In this document: piece after piece, positions 44,525-52,931 of the stretch
Numbering within the stretch: the first letter of the stretch is position 1
Layout of the letters: every line of letters starts with the position of its first letter
Assembly (NCBI GenBank): GCA_020161315.1
Contig: JAIUOH010000022.1
Location: 1-56,304 of the forward strand
Source: Actinomycetota bacterium
Lineage (GTDB): Bacteria; Actinomycetota; Actinomycetes; Actinomycetales; Microbacteriaceae
Direction of reading: 5' to 3'
DNA length: 56,304 bases
Program-made: the position numbers and the translations under genes
Notes under the pieces: model-generated
What the model saw: the letters and a program-made list of their open reading frames with translations, nothing else
Database searches by the model: none
What the model was told of the DNA's origin: nothing

Positions 44525-45133
44525 CTAGGCGCTTGCGGGGGCCGGCTTCGCGCGACGGCGTCGGGGCAGCAGATTCGGGAACGCGCGGTGCACCGCGGTT
44601 GCGACGATCGCCGCGAGCAGTGCCTTCACCGCATCCATAGGCAAGAACACGACGTCGACGAAGGTCGCCTCGTAGAGTGACATTCCCGCGACCAGCCAGA
44701 GCCCAATGATGCCGCCGAGGTGGTTGACGATCACGCCGGCCAGGGTGGCGAGCAGCATGAGCGCGGTGCTCGCGACGATGCCCTTGCGGGGTAGGCGCGA
44801 TGCAACGAAGCCTGCAGTTGCCGCGGCGAAGGGGAATGAGATCAGGTAGCCACCGGTCGCGCCAATGAAGGGCGCTGGGCCCGCCGATGCGCCGGCGAAC
44901 ACTGGAATACCAACCAGGCCAACCGCGAGATACAGCAGCGCGGCGAGGAAGCCGCGTCGGGCGCCGAGCACCGCGCCGGTGAGCACCACGGCGAAGGTCT
45001 GCAGGGTAAACGGCACACCGCCGGCAACTGGGATCGCGGGGAGCAGCGCACAGGCCGCAATAAGCGCCGCAAAGGCGGCGATCAGGGCGATATCGGTCGC
45101 GGGGTTGCCGCGTCGAGTGGGTGTAACAGTCAT
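44525..45133 (-). CDS. bioY: Biotin transporter substrate-binding subunit BioY
   Basis: This is a 202-residue membrane protein with six helices. The family core is LPAIPVAGGVPFTLQTFAVVLTGAVLGARRG, cited from residues 28-60, then GPAPFIGATGGYLISFPFAA and VFLPMDAVKALLAA. It binds biotin as the S component. Its ATG shares one base with the stop of the zinc-finger gene (TAATG), so the four genes form one operon. Confidence 0.95.
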   Translation of the reverse strand: MTVTPTRRGNPATDIALIAAFAALIAACALLPAIPVAGGVPFTLQTFAVVLTGAVLGARRGFLAALLYLAVGLVGIPVFAGASAGPAPFIGATGGYLISFPFAAATAGFVASRLPRKGIVASTALMLLATLAGVIVNHLGGIIGLWLVAGMSLYEATFVDVVFLPMDAVKALLAAIVATAVHRAFPNLLPRRRRAKPAPASA

Positions 45134-45555
45134 TATTGCTCCCTTTCAAGGGTGGTTAATGCGCAGGCGGTATCGCTTCCGGACCCGGCGTTTGCCGCCT
45201 CGTTGTTCGTTGCGTGTGCTGGAAGGTCGAAATAGATATGGCGATGCAGTTTGCAGCCGGGGTTGAACTCGGAGTTGCACGCCGGGCAGCGTTCGGCACC
45301 AAGGTAGTCGGCAATGGTGAGCAGTTCGTTGCAGACGCCGCAAAGAATTGCTCGTTCGTTCAGCTCGGCTTCGACCCATCGCGACGACTGGTGAGTTACC
45401 GCTTCGTCGTGGCACTCGTAGCAAGGGTAGAAGTCGCCGCAGCACTTGAACTTCAGCGCGATGATGTCGGCCTGGCCTGCATAGTGTGCGCAACGCGTCT
45501 GTGCGTCGACCACACGCCCGAGCACCTGCGGTGCTGGTGTGCTCGATGCGGTCAT
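45133..45555 (-). CDS. CHY zinc-finger protein in the biotin operon
   Basis: This 140-residue protein has the CHY-type metal ligands: RCAHYAGQADIIALKFKCC, then FYPCYECHDE, then CGVCNELL and CPACNSEFNPGCKLH. CHY fingers bind several zinc ions; bacterial members have no assigned role. ATG 45555 fits the domain and lies 55 bases from two BioQ-type boxes. Being first in the bioYMN operon it may share control by biotin status, but a mechanistic link is unknown. Confidence 0.85.
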   Translation of the reverse strand: MTASSTPAPQVLGRVVDAQTRCAHYAGQADIIALKFKCCGDFYPCYECHDEAVTHQSSRWVEAELNERAILCGVCNELLTIADYLGAERCPACNSEFNPGCKLHRHIYFDLPAHATNNEAANAGSGSDTACALTTLEREQ

Positions 45556-45610
45556 TTGCGTCTCGAATCCGTGCTGTTGGGTGTGATTGGGCGGGGCTGA
45601 TGATGCTACC

Positions 45611-45638
45611 TGAACAGTGTTCTGGTGAACGGTGTTCA
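45611..45638. promoter_or_regulatory. Two BioQ-type operators between the bio operon and bioQ
   Basis: TGAACAGTGTTCT (45611-45623) and TGAACGGTGTTCA (45626-45638) both fit TGAAC-N3-GTTCA, the type of site described for actinobacterial BioQ. They are 15 bases apart, between divergent starts at 45555 and 45660. BioQ would repress both directions when biotin is plentiful. Confidence 0.75.
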
Positions 45639-45659
45639 GGTTAGCGCTAGAGTGGGGAA

Positions 45660-46172
45660 ATGCGCAATACCCTCGCCGATGTTGTCGATGCGGCGTTGCG
45701 CGTGCTCGATGCGCACGGTTTAGAGTTCTGCTCGATGCGCCGGGTGGCTGCTGCGCTCGAGGTGCAGCCGAGCGCGCTCTACCACCATGTGCCCAACAAA
45801 CAGACACTGCTTGCGCTTATGGCCGATGAGATCGTGCGGCATGTCTCGGGTGGCGATGCGGCGATGCTCTGCCGCTCGCTGCGCCTTGCGATGCTGATGA
45901 TTCGCGACGGCGCAGACGTGGTTGCGACGGCGTCAGCGTTTCGTCTGGGCGTGTCAGACGTAGAGGCAAGGCTGGCCGAAATGGTCGGTGCCGACGGGGC
46001 GCGCACCCTGCTGCTCTACACCTTTGGGCACGCGCAGGCCACGCAGACACAGATGCAGGCCCATGCGATTGGGGCGCTGCCCGGCAGCGAGCGTGGTGAC
46101 CCCGCGGGGGAGCTCACGAAGGGCTTCGACCGCGGCATTGCGATCATTCTCGCGGGTGTGGGTGCCGTGTAG
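45660..46172 (+). CDS. bioQ: TetR-family biotin regulator (BioQ)
   Basis: This 170-residue TetR regulator has the N-terminal HTH SMRRVAAALEVQPSALYHHVPNKQTLLALMADE. That segment is cited by residues 24-57. The ligand domain is small. It is divergent from the bioY operon across two BioQ-type palindromes, which fits BioQ. A TAGAGT box at 45647-45652 and the short leader suggest near-leaderless translation. Confidence 0.85.
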   Translation: MRNTLADVVDAALRVLDAHGLEFCSMRRVAAALEVQPSALYHHVPNKQTLLALMADEIVRHVSGGDAAMLCRSLRLAMLMIRDGADVVATASAFRLGVSDVEARLAEMVGADGARTLLLYTFGHAQATQTQMQAHAIGALPGSERGDPAGELTKGFDRGIAIILAGVGAV

Positions 46173-46250
46173 CGGCACCGATCCTTGCCGCAAAAACTGT
46201 GCGGGCGACGATGCGCCTGAAAGGTTGGGTTGCGGGGTCTTTCGCCGCGA

Positions 46251-46943
46251 CTAGAATAGCGTGTTGAGGTTCTGCATGCCACGCATCGCGTCGTAGTCGA
46301 GCACAACGCAGCGAATACCGCGGTCTTCGGCGAGGGTGCGGGCCTGCGGTTTGATCTCTTGCGCCGCGAAGATGCCCTGCACGGGCGCGAGCTTCGGGTC
46401 GCGGTTCATGAGCTCAAGGTAGCGAGTCAGCTGCTCGACACCGTCGATGCCGCCGCGGCGCTTAATCTCGACCGCGACCGACTCGCCGTCGGCGTCGCGC
46501 GCGAGAATGTCGACCGGGCCAATCGCCGTCATGTACTCGCGACGCACGAGCTTGTGGCCCTCACCGAGCAGCTCGATCTGCTCTGCGAGCAGCTCTTGCA
46601 GGTGTGCCTCGACGCCGTCTTTGATGAGGCCGGGGTCGACGCCGAGATCGTGTGAGCTGTCGTGCAGAATCCCAAAGAGCGAGACCACGAGCCGGTCGGC
46701 GGTTTTCGCGTGCGTGACCTGCCACACCTCTTTGACGCCGGCCTCGAGCTGCTCCTCATCGGGATCGATCGGCGCGAGCGCGCAGGGTGGACTCATCCAG
46801 TTCAGTGGCTTGTATGAGCCGCCGTCGCTGTGCACGAGAATCGAGCCGTCGCTCTTGAGCATGAGCACCCGGGTCGCTCGGGGCAGGTGCGCACTCAGGC
46901 GCCCTGCGTAATCAACAGCACAGTCAGCCACCACAATTCGCAC
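46251..46943 (-). CDS. nucS: Mismatch endonuclease NucS (EndoMS)
   Basis: This is a 230-residue protein. An N-terminal DNA-binding domain (to about residue 105) is followed by a nuclease domain with [20 protein letters not shown] (Asp, Glu-x-Lys). The C-terminal MQNLNTLF resembles a clamp-binding peptide. In actinobacteria without MutSL, NucS makes double-strand cuts at mismatches. It is an ordinary complete copy. Confidence 0.95.
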   Translation of the reverse strand: MRIVVADCAVDYAGRLSAHLPRATRVLMLKSDGSILVHSDGGSYKPLNWMSPPCALAPIDPDEEQLEAGVKEVWQVTHAKTADRLVVSLFGILHDSSHDLGVDPGLIKDGVEAHLQELLAEQIELLGEGHKLVRREYMTAIGPVDILARDADGESVAVEIKRRGGIDGVEQLTRYLELMNRDPKLAPVQGIFAAQEIKPQARTLAEDRGIRCVVLDYDAMRGMQNLNTLF

Positions 46944-47184
46944 CCAGACAGCCTACCCGGGCGAGGCGTGAGCCGCACGCTCGGCAGAATCGATGGACGG
47001 CGGTGCTCGCGCGAAACCTCGCAAAGTTCGGGTCAAAAAAGACCAGTTCTGGGTGACTCAGACTGTGCTTTTGCGACCCGAATTCAGAAAAGGAACGGGG
47101 GAGGGCGGAGGAGGGAGGACGGGGCTCCGGCCCGGGAGACGCCGGCCGAGTTCTATGGAGAAGGGATAAAGAGCGGCAGTGCCC
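46944..47184. other. Intergenic region with polypurine G-rich tract
   Basis: The 240-base gap between nucS and the MFS gene has no ORF. A tract at 47086-47124 is almost all purine on the plus strand and has four or more runs of three to five G, so a G-quadruplex is possible. GTTCGGGTC (about 47036) and GACCCGAAT (about 47075) form an inverted repeat with a long loop. Both may relate to termination of the MFS gene. Confidence 0.5.
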
Positions 47185-48501
47185 CTACTGCTTCGGCTCG
47201 CGGGTGACCCCCGCGAGCACAATGCCCAGCACGACGAACAGCGGCAGCACCAAGAACGCGGTGAGCAGGCCGATCTGCTCGCCGAGCACGCCGAATGCCA
47301 TGGGGCCGAGCAGCATCGAGGTGTAGCCGATGGCAGACACCGTCGCCACGTCGCGTGCCGCGGTCTCGTGTCGATCTGCCGCCGCAGAGATGGTGATCGG
47401 CCAGCACACACCCGAGCCAAGCCCCCACAAGATCGTGCCAACGACCAGCGGAACAGGCCCCGGAACCAGCACCACTGTGAAAATACCGACAGCCGCGACA
47501 AGCAGGCTCATGCGCAGCACAGCCACACGGGTGAAGCGCATCAGAATCGCCGACCCCGCAAGTCGTGCCGTGACGACGGCGCCGTAGAACAGCGCGAGCA
47601 TCAGCGCGCCAAACTCGTTCGTGACGCCACGGCCGTCGACCAGCGCGAGCGGCAGCCAGTCGGCTGGAGAGCCCTCAATGAGGCCAGCCGAGAGCGTGAT
47701 GAGGCCGATGCAAATGACGCGCGGGTCGCGCCACGGGTTGTACCTGCGCTTGGTCGCGGGGGCGGTAGTTGCGCCGCCTTCGGTGAGATGCGCCGGGATC
47801 ACGGGAACCGAGCCCGTCACCGTTGCAAGCTCATCGCCGGTTGCCGACTCAACCACCGGCACGGGGCCCGTCGTCACGAGCGAAGCCGACGAGGTCACCG
47901 GCCGCAGCGCATCCTCGTTGCGCGGCACCCAACCGAGCACCGCAAACCCGGCCACGCCGAGCAGCACCCCGACGGCGATGAAGTGTGGCTGCAGGGGCAC
48001 TCCGAGAGCCTCGGTCGCTGATCCCACGCCCATTGAAGCCATCGCACCGATGCTGTAGAACGCGTGCATCAGGGGCAGGCGAGGCTTGCCGTAGACGCGT
48101 TCGGCGTTTGCGCCGCTCACGTTCATTGCGACATCGGCAGCGCTGAAGTTCAGCCCGTAGACAAAGAGTGCGATGATGCCGAGTGGGATCGACCCAGCCA
48201 GCATGAAGACCACCGTGAGGGGTAGCGCGACCACCTGCACCGCGATGGTGAACGCCATCATCTTGCGGGGGCCGAAGCGTTCGACCGCGCGCGCCGAGAG
48301 CAGCATGCCGGTCAGGCTGCCGGCGGCGAGGCACAGCCCGTAGAGGCTCATCTCGAGGGTGCTCGCACCGAGCGAGTCGCGCAGCGTTGGCAGACGGCTG
48401 AGCCAGGTGCCGAAGCCGAAGCCCATCAGAAAGAAGATCACAAGGATCGCGCGAATCCATCGGATCGTAGCGGGGGTATCTAGGGGCAGTCGCGCGATCA
48501 C
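47185..48501 (-). CDS. MFS transporter
   Basis: This is a 438-residue transporter with twelve predicted helices and an 80-residue low-complexity central loop (residues 190-260). The first helix FFLMGFGFGTWLSRLPTLRD and the VERFGPRKMMAFTIAVQV loop are typical of the YbjJ/FucP-like MFS branch. GTG 48501 was chosen because the domain begins at APATIRW-like TPATIRW shortly after it. It is divergent from an AraC regulator 100 bases away, which may control it. Confidence 0.83.
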   Translation of the reverse strand: MIARLPLDTPATIRWIRAILVIFFLMGFGFGTWLSRLPTLRDSLGASTLEMSLYGLCLAAGSLTGMLLSARAVERFGPRKMMAFTIAVQVVALPLTVVFMLAGSIPLGIIALFVYGLNFSAADVAMNVSGANAERVYGKPRLPLMHAFYSIGAMASMGVGSATEALGVPLQPHFIAVGVLLGVAGFAVLGWVPRNEDALRPVTSSASLVTTGPVPVVESATGDELATVTGSVPVIPAHLTEGGATTAPATKRRYNPWRDPRVICIGLITLSAGLIEGSPADWLPLALVDGRGVTNEFGALMLALFYGAVVTARLAGSAILMRFTRVAVLRMSLLVAAVGIFTVVLVPGPVPLVVGTILWGLGSGVCWPITISAAADRHETAARDVATVSAIGYTSMLLGPMAFGVLGEQIGLLTAFLVLPLFVVLGIVLAGVTREPKQ

Positions 48502-48600
48502 GTATCGAGTGTAGTAGTCGCACCGAAGTCGGGCCCAGAGCTGTGGCGTTGCAGCAGGAAAGGTGCAGAACGCGCGAGAAAACGACAGCAAGCGAATAAT

Positions 48601-49533
48601 ATGGCGCACATGGGGGATAACACAGCTGCGCGTATCGAAGGCCTCGAAGACCGTTCGATTACCGTGTATCAGCAATCAGATTTAGCACGCTCAGGGGTGC
48701 GAGGCGTCAACGGAAGCCTTGGAATGGCGGCCAGAGTGCGTGCCTATGGTGCCGTACTTGTGATCGGGGTGAGCGGCACCGGCAGCGAGTTTGAGCGCCG
48801 CCCGGTGCGTCCGGGGCTGCCCACGATCGACATCATTTTCGTGAAGCGCGGCGAGTTCGCCTACCTCGAGGGCGAGCAGTGGGTCGCCTCGCGCGGGCCC
48901 CTGATGGTGGCACCGAGCGGTCTGCCCAACAGGGTGCGCTTCAACAGCGACTGGGAGTTCGTGGTCGCGCGCATTCCTCGCGAGGCGCTGCTGCCATTCG
49001 TGCCGATGCTCTCAGATGAAGTGCAGATTTACGAAGAGCTTTCGGTGCCCGAGAAGGCAATGGAGGCATTTCTCGCGCAGTCGGTCGAATCTGAGCAAGA
49101 GGTCTCGCCGAGCGACAGCCACACCGTCGATCGCATGATTCTCGAGATGGCGGGCACGATGCTTCGCGCTCGTCAGGGCGAGACGCTGCAGCCGGGTTCG
49201 CCGCACGCGGCGCTCAGGGATCGCATCATGCTCGACATCGCGAAGCAGAGCAGCGATTCGCAGCTTGACCCGGCTCGACTCTCGCGTGATGCCGGGGTTT
49301 CGCTGCGGCACCTGCAGAGCGTGTTCTCAGAGGCCGGCACCTCGGTTGCCGGCGAGATTCGCCGGGAGCGCGCGAGAGTCGCGCGCTCCACGCTGCAAGA
49401 CGCGCGCTTCGACGAGCTGAGCATCGAAGACGTGGCCGGGCAGTCGGGCTTCGGCTCGAGCGTCAGCATGCGTCGCGCGCTCGATGAGATTTATCGCTTG
49501 AATCCGCGGGAACTGCGCAACCGCAGGGCTTAG
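48601..49533 (+). CDS. AraC-family transcriptional regulator
   Basis: This is a 310-residue regulator. The N-terminal 170 residues resemble the AraC-binding-domain-like region of NphR/feaR-type regulators (DIIFVKRGEFAYLEGEQWVA). The C-terminal 100 residues have two HTH motifs: DPARLSRDAGVSLRHLQSVF and IEDVAGQSGFGSSVSMRRAL. It is divergent from the MFS gene. Its last 10 codons and the following 25 bases are repeated 109 bases downstream. Confidence 0.88.
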   Translation: MAHMGDNTAARIEGLEDRSITVYQQSDLARSGVRGVNGSLGMAARVRAYGAVLVIGVSGTGSEFERRPVRPGLPTIDIIFVKRGEFAYLEGEQWVASRGPLMVAPSGLPNRVRFNSDWEFVVARIPREALLPFVPMLSDEVQIYEELSVPEKAMEAFLAQSVESEQEVSPSDSHTVDRMILEMAGTMLRARQGETLQPGSPHAALRDRIMLDIAKQSSDSQLDPARLSRDAGVSLRHLQSVFSEAGTSVAGEIRRERARVARSTLQDARFDELSIEDVAGQSGFGSSVSMRRALDEIYRLNPRELRNRRA

Positions 49534-49666
49534 TGCGGTTCGGCCGGGCCGAGCCCGAGGCGGGCTCGGGACATACAGCGCGCAATGCGGTGCATTGCTT
49601 TAGCGCTTTGGTCCGCGGGAACTGCGCAACCGCAGGGCTTAGTGCGGTTCGGCCGGGCCGAGCCCG
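49503..49666. repeat. Tandem duplication of the araC-type gene's 3' end
   Basis: The 55 bases 49503-49557, containing the last ten codons, the stop codon and a GGCCGGGCC hairpin, recur exactly at 49612-49666, a distance of 109 bases. The two copies are identical, so the duplication is recent or maintained. The spacer has CGCAATGCGG and GTGCATTGCTTTAGCGC. It may be the scar of a deleted duplicate gene. Confidence 0.85.
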
Positions 49667-49814
49667 TCGAGATCAAGCCTGACGAACTTGCTGTCACGCA
49701 TCTCGGCAAGCTCGATGAGCGGGAGTTGTGCGAGATTGCGCAGACTTTGATCAGTTTGCGCTCGGTGGCGGCGCAAGTCGTGACTTGGGCTGACCCTCGC
49801 CCTATTCTCTGAAC

Positions 49815-51353
49815 ATGAGTACATTGCAACGAGGTCTTCGAAATCGCAATGCACAGACGGGACGCTTTGCGGCGCTCGCCGCTGCTGCTGCGTTGCTGTT
49901 GAGCGGCTGTGCGGGCGCGGCCGAGCCGGCCGAACAGACAGAGAGCGCCTGGCAAGAGCAGAACTTTGCCGGGGTGTACGAGCAAGAGGTCGGCTGGCAG
50001 GAGTGCGGGCCAGGCTTCGGCGTCGTGGATGGGCTTGAAGAGCTGCTGCTTGGGCAGGGAATGCGCGCGGAGGGCATTCGCTGCGCGTGGATCGATGCCC
50101 CGCTCGACTGGAGCAACCCCGAGAGCACTGAAACCATAAGGCTTCGGGCCGTGCATATTCCGGCGACCGGTGCGAAGCGGCTCGGCACGCTGCTGAGCAA
50201 CCCCGGCGGCCCCGGCGCGAGTGGTGTTGACTTTGCGATCGGACTCACCGCGGGGAAGTCGTTTGCCCCCGTGCAAGAGCAGTACGATCTGCTGGGCTTT
50301 GACCCTCGAGGCATCGCGGGCAGCTCGCCGATTGACTGCCAGAGCGACACCGAGATTCTCGAGTTGCAGCTTTCGCTGTGTGCGGCAGAAGAACCCCTCG
50401 CGCAGTCGATGGGCACTGCGCAGGTGGCGCGCGACATGGAGCTGATGCGGCATCTCGTTGGCGACCCCAAGATGCACTACGCGGGCTTCTCGTACGGCAC
50501 AACAATTGGTGCGAGCTACGCGACGCTGTTCCCCGAGAAGGTCGGCCGCATCATGCTCGACAGCGCGTGGCCGAGCGACTGGTCGAGCCCGCTCGGCTCG
50601 TACCTGCAGCACGAGGCAATCGCGAACGCTACCAATGAGCTGCTCTTGAGTTGCGCCACCGACTACGCCGTTGCGGTCTGCCCGCTGGGCGGCGAAGATG
50701 CGCTGCTGCGGGTACAAGAACAGCTCGACTCGCAGCCGCTTGTGGCGACCGATGGCGCCGAGGTCAGCGGTGACATGCTGAACGGCTATCTCACTACGGC
50801 GCTCTACATGCTGCCACAGGGGCGGCACGACGTGCTCGACGTGACCGGTCGCGCGCTCAGCGGCGACCAGGAGGCGATCGACAAAATCGCCGAGGCAATG
50901 GCGGGTGGCGGCATGAGGGTGCAGCTCTCAGGCATGGTGGTGCGCTGCCTGTCGTCGCCGCACGACCCGAACCTCGTCGGCGTTTATGACTACATCAATA
51001 AGCACGGACTGCCGGAGGCGCTCGGCGGGCCAGAGATCAACGATGACACGATTCGCGATTACGTCAGGCTGAAGTGCGAGGGCCTGCCCGACAGCGGTGA
51101 AGACTACCTTGACTTCTCGAACAAGAGCGAGGAGCCGGTGCTGATCTTCGGTATCACCGGCGACCACGCGACCCCGTACGCGGGCGCGCAGCAGCTTGCA
51201 GACGAGCTCGGCAATGCGACGCTCGTGACGCTCGAGGGGCGCGGCCACATCGCGACGTTCCAGGAGCGCTCGAAGTGCGCCGACGACATCGCGGTGGCTT
51301 ACTTCTTGAAGGGTGAGGTGCCCAAGGTCGGCACTGTCTGCACCGACGACTGA
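49815..51353 (+). CDS. Secreted lipoprotein alpha/beta hydrolase, TAP-like peptidase
   Basis: This is a 512-residue protein with lipobox LLSGC (Cys32). The alpha/beta hydrolase part has the oxyanion segment LLSNPGGPGASGVDF, the DLLGFDPRGIAGSS strand and the nucleophile GFSYGT. The C-terminal TAP domain carries the acid in GITGDHATPYAGAQ and the His in GRGHIATF. This is the Streptomyces tripeptidyl aminopeptidase (SlpD/SlpE) pattern. GTGACT (49780-49785) and TATTCT (49803-49808) are 17 bases apart just before the ATG, so the message is probably leaderless. Confidence 0.88.
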   Translation: MSTLQRGLRNRNAQTGRFAALAAAAALLLSGCAGAAEPAEQTESAWQEQNFAGVYEQEVGWQECGPGFGVVDGLEELLLGQGMRAEGIRCAWIDAPLDWSNPESTETIRLRAVHIPATGAKRLGTLLSNPGGPGASGVDFAIGLTAGKSFAPVQEQYDLLGFDPRGIAGSSPIDCQSDTEILELQLSLCAAEEPLAQSMGTAQVARDMELMRHLVGDPKMHYAGFSYGTTIGASYATLFPEKVGRIMLDSAWPSDWSSPLGSYLQHEAIANATNELLLSCATDYAVAVCPLGGEDALLRVQEQLDSQPLVATDGAEVSGDMLNGYLTTALYMLPQGRHDVLDVTGRALSGDQEAIDKIAEAMAGGGMRVQLSGMVVRCLSSPHDPNLVGVYDYINKHGLPEALGGPEINDDTIRDYVRLKCEGLPDSGEDYLDFSNKSEEPVLIFGITGDHATPYAGAQQLADELGNATLVTLEGRGHIATFQERSKCADDIAVAYFLKGEVPKVGTVCTDD

Positions 51354-51420
51354 GTGCGTTCTGCGGGATTGTCCGGCCGATCATCGAGCTTGTCGAGATG
51401 TTGGCTGCTGCGCCTTCTGC

Positions 51421-52833
51421 TCACACCCCGAGTGTGACCCAGCGGTCGCCGCGGGCGCGCAGGCCGAGCGTGAGCGCGCGTGCCAGCATGAACACGATTG
51501 TGAACGCGGCCGTGAGCGCGACGAGCGCAATGGTACCGGTGGGCACGAACACGGTGACGGCCCAGAGCACGGGTAGATAGACGGCAAGATTCGCGAGGCT
51601 CGTCCAGGCGAGGTACCGTGCGTCGCCCGCGCCCATGAGCACTCCGTCGAGCACGAACACGAAACCGCCGAGCGGCAGCGAGAGGCCGAGCACGAGTAAC
51701 GATGGCGGCAGCACCGTTAGTACGTCGGGGTCGCTCGTGAATATACGGCCGAGGATCGGGCTCGTGCCCGCGAGCAACAGGCCGATTGCCGCACCGCACG
51801 TGAGCCCCCAGAACACGGTGCGCCGCAGCACCTGCCTGGCGCGCTCGGCGTTGCGGGCCCCGAGCGCGTCGCCCACAAGCGCCTGTGCGGCGATCGCGAG
51901 GGCATCGAGCGCGAAGGCCGCGGTCGAGAAGATCGTGAAGACCACCTGATAGCCGGCGGTCGCCACCGTGCCGTGGCTGGCAGCGGCCGCGACAGTGAGC
52001 ATGAGCGCCGCGCGCAACCCGATGGTGCGCACGAACAGCCAGCCGCCGCTGCGCCCGGCGCTGCTGAGGCCGTCGAGGTGCGGTAGCAGGCTCGCGCCGT
52101 GCCTTCTCGCGTGTCTCGCCACGACCACGAGATAGATCGCGACCATCGCCCACTGCGCGGCAACCGTGCCCCAAGCGCTACCCGCGATGCCCCAGCCGAG
52201 ACCGTAGATGAACCACCAGTTCAGCAGTGCGTTTGCGGCAAACCCGAGGGTGGCGATGAAGAGCGGGGTGCGCGTGTCTTGCAGGCCGCGCAGCAGACCG
52301 GTCGCCGCGAACACGACGAGCATTGCAGGCAGCCCCGCGCACGAGACCGCGAGATAGATGACCGCCTGCTGCGCCACCCCCGCGTCGGTGCCAAAGAACC
52401 CGACGAGCGGCGTGCTCACCGCCCAGAGGCCCACCCCGAGCACGGCACCAAGGCCGAGTGCGAGCCAGAGCCCGTCGATGCCCGCCTGCACGGCGCCCCG
52501 CAGATCGCCCGCGCCCCGCCTGCGCGCCACCAGGGGTGTGGTGGCGTAGGCCAAGAAGATCATGAGCCCGACCGCTGTCTGCAAGATGGTGCTCGCGATC
52601 GCGAGCCCGGCCAGCGGTTCGGCGCCGAGGTGGCCGATGAGCGCCGAGTCGACGATGAGAAAGAGGGGCTCGGCGACGAGCGCCCCGAGCGCGGGAATCG
52701 CGAGACCGGCGATGCTGCGGTCGATCGCGCGGCGGCCGCGTGTGCGGTTGGCGCCGCTGGCGGCGGTTTGGTCGGCCCGCTCACCCCCGTCTGCCTCGGC
52801 GCCCGGCTGATCCTCGCCCTCTGAAATACTCAC
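51421..52833 (-). CDS. MATE-family efflux protein
   Basis: This 470-residue protein has twelve membrane segments. The MATE pattern is clear: ALVAEPLFLIVDSALIGHLG, then PLAGLAIASTIL, then TPLVARRRGAGDLRGAVQ and, in the second half, VGDALGARNAERARQV. It is the DinF-like type with a polar N-terminus of about 35 residues, part of which (GEDQ) is encoded by a GGCGAGGATC 10-mer. It exports cationic compounds in exchange for H+ or Na+. It converges with the hydrolase gene. Confidence 0.92.
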   Translation of the reverse strand: MSISEGEDQPGAEADGGERADQTAASGANRTRGRRAIDRSIAGLAIPALGALVAEPLFLIVDSALIGHLGAEPLAGLAIASTILQTAVGLMIFLAYATTPLVARRRGAGDLRGAVQAGIDGLWLALGLGAVLGVGLWAVSTPLVGFFGTDAGVAQQAVIYLAVSCAGLPAMLVVFAATGLLRGLQDTRTPLFIATLGFAANALLNWWFIYGLGWGIAGSAWGTVAAQWAMVAIYLVVVARHARRHGASLLPHLDGLSSAGRSGGWLFVRTIGLRAALMLTVAAAASHGTVATAGYQVVFTIFSTAAFALDALAIAAQALVGDALGARNAERARQVLRRTVFWGLTCGAAIGLLLAGTSPILGRIFTSDPDVLTVLPPSLLVLGLSLPLGGFVFVLDGVLMGAGDARYLAWTSLANLAVYLPVLWAVTVFVPTGTIALVALTAAFTIVFMLARALTLGLRARGDRWVTLGV

Positions 52834-52931
52834 CCCTTAACCGTAGCCGTGGGGTACGACATTCTTGGGGTGGGCTTTGAATAGTTCGCGAAGCACAAAG
52901 CTTGCCTGTTGTGATCGATAGGCTTGTGCGC

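Noticed and set aside
49585-49812. 75-codon frame between the AraC-type and TAP-like genes
   Set aside because: Its first third is the repeated araC 3' end read in another frame, it has no ribosome site, and it overlaps the probable promoter of the next gene. A short real peptide cannot be fully excluded.
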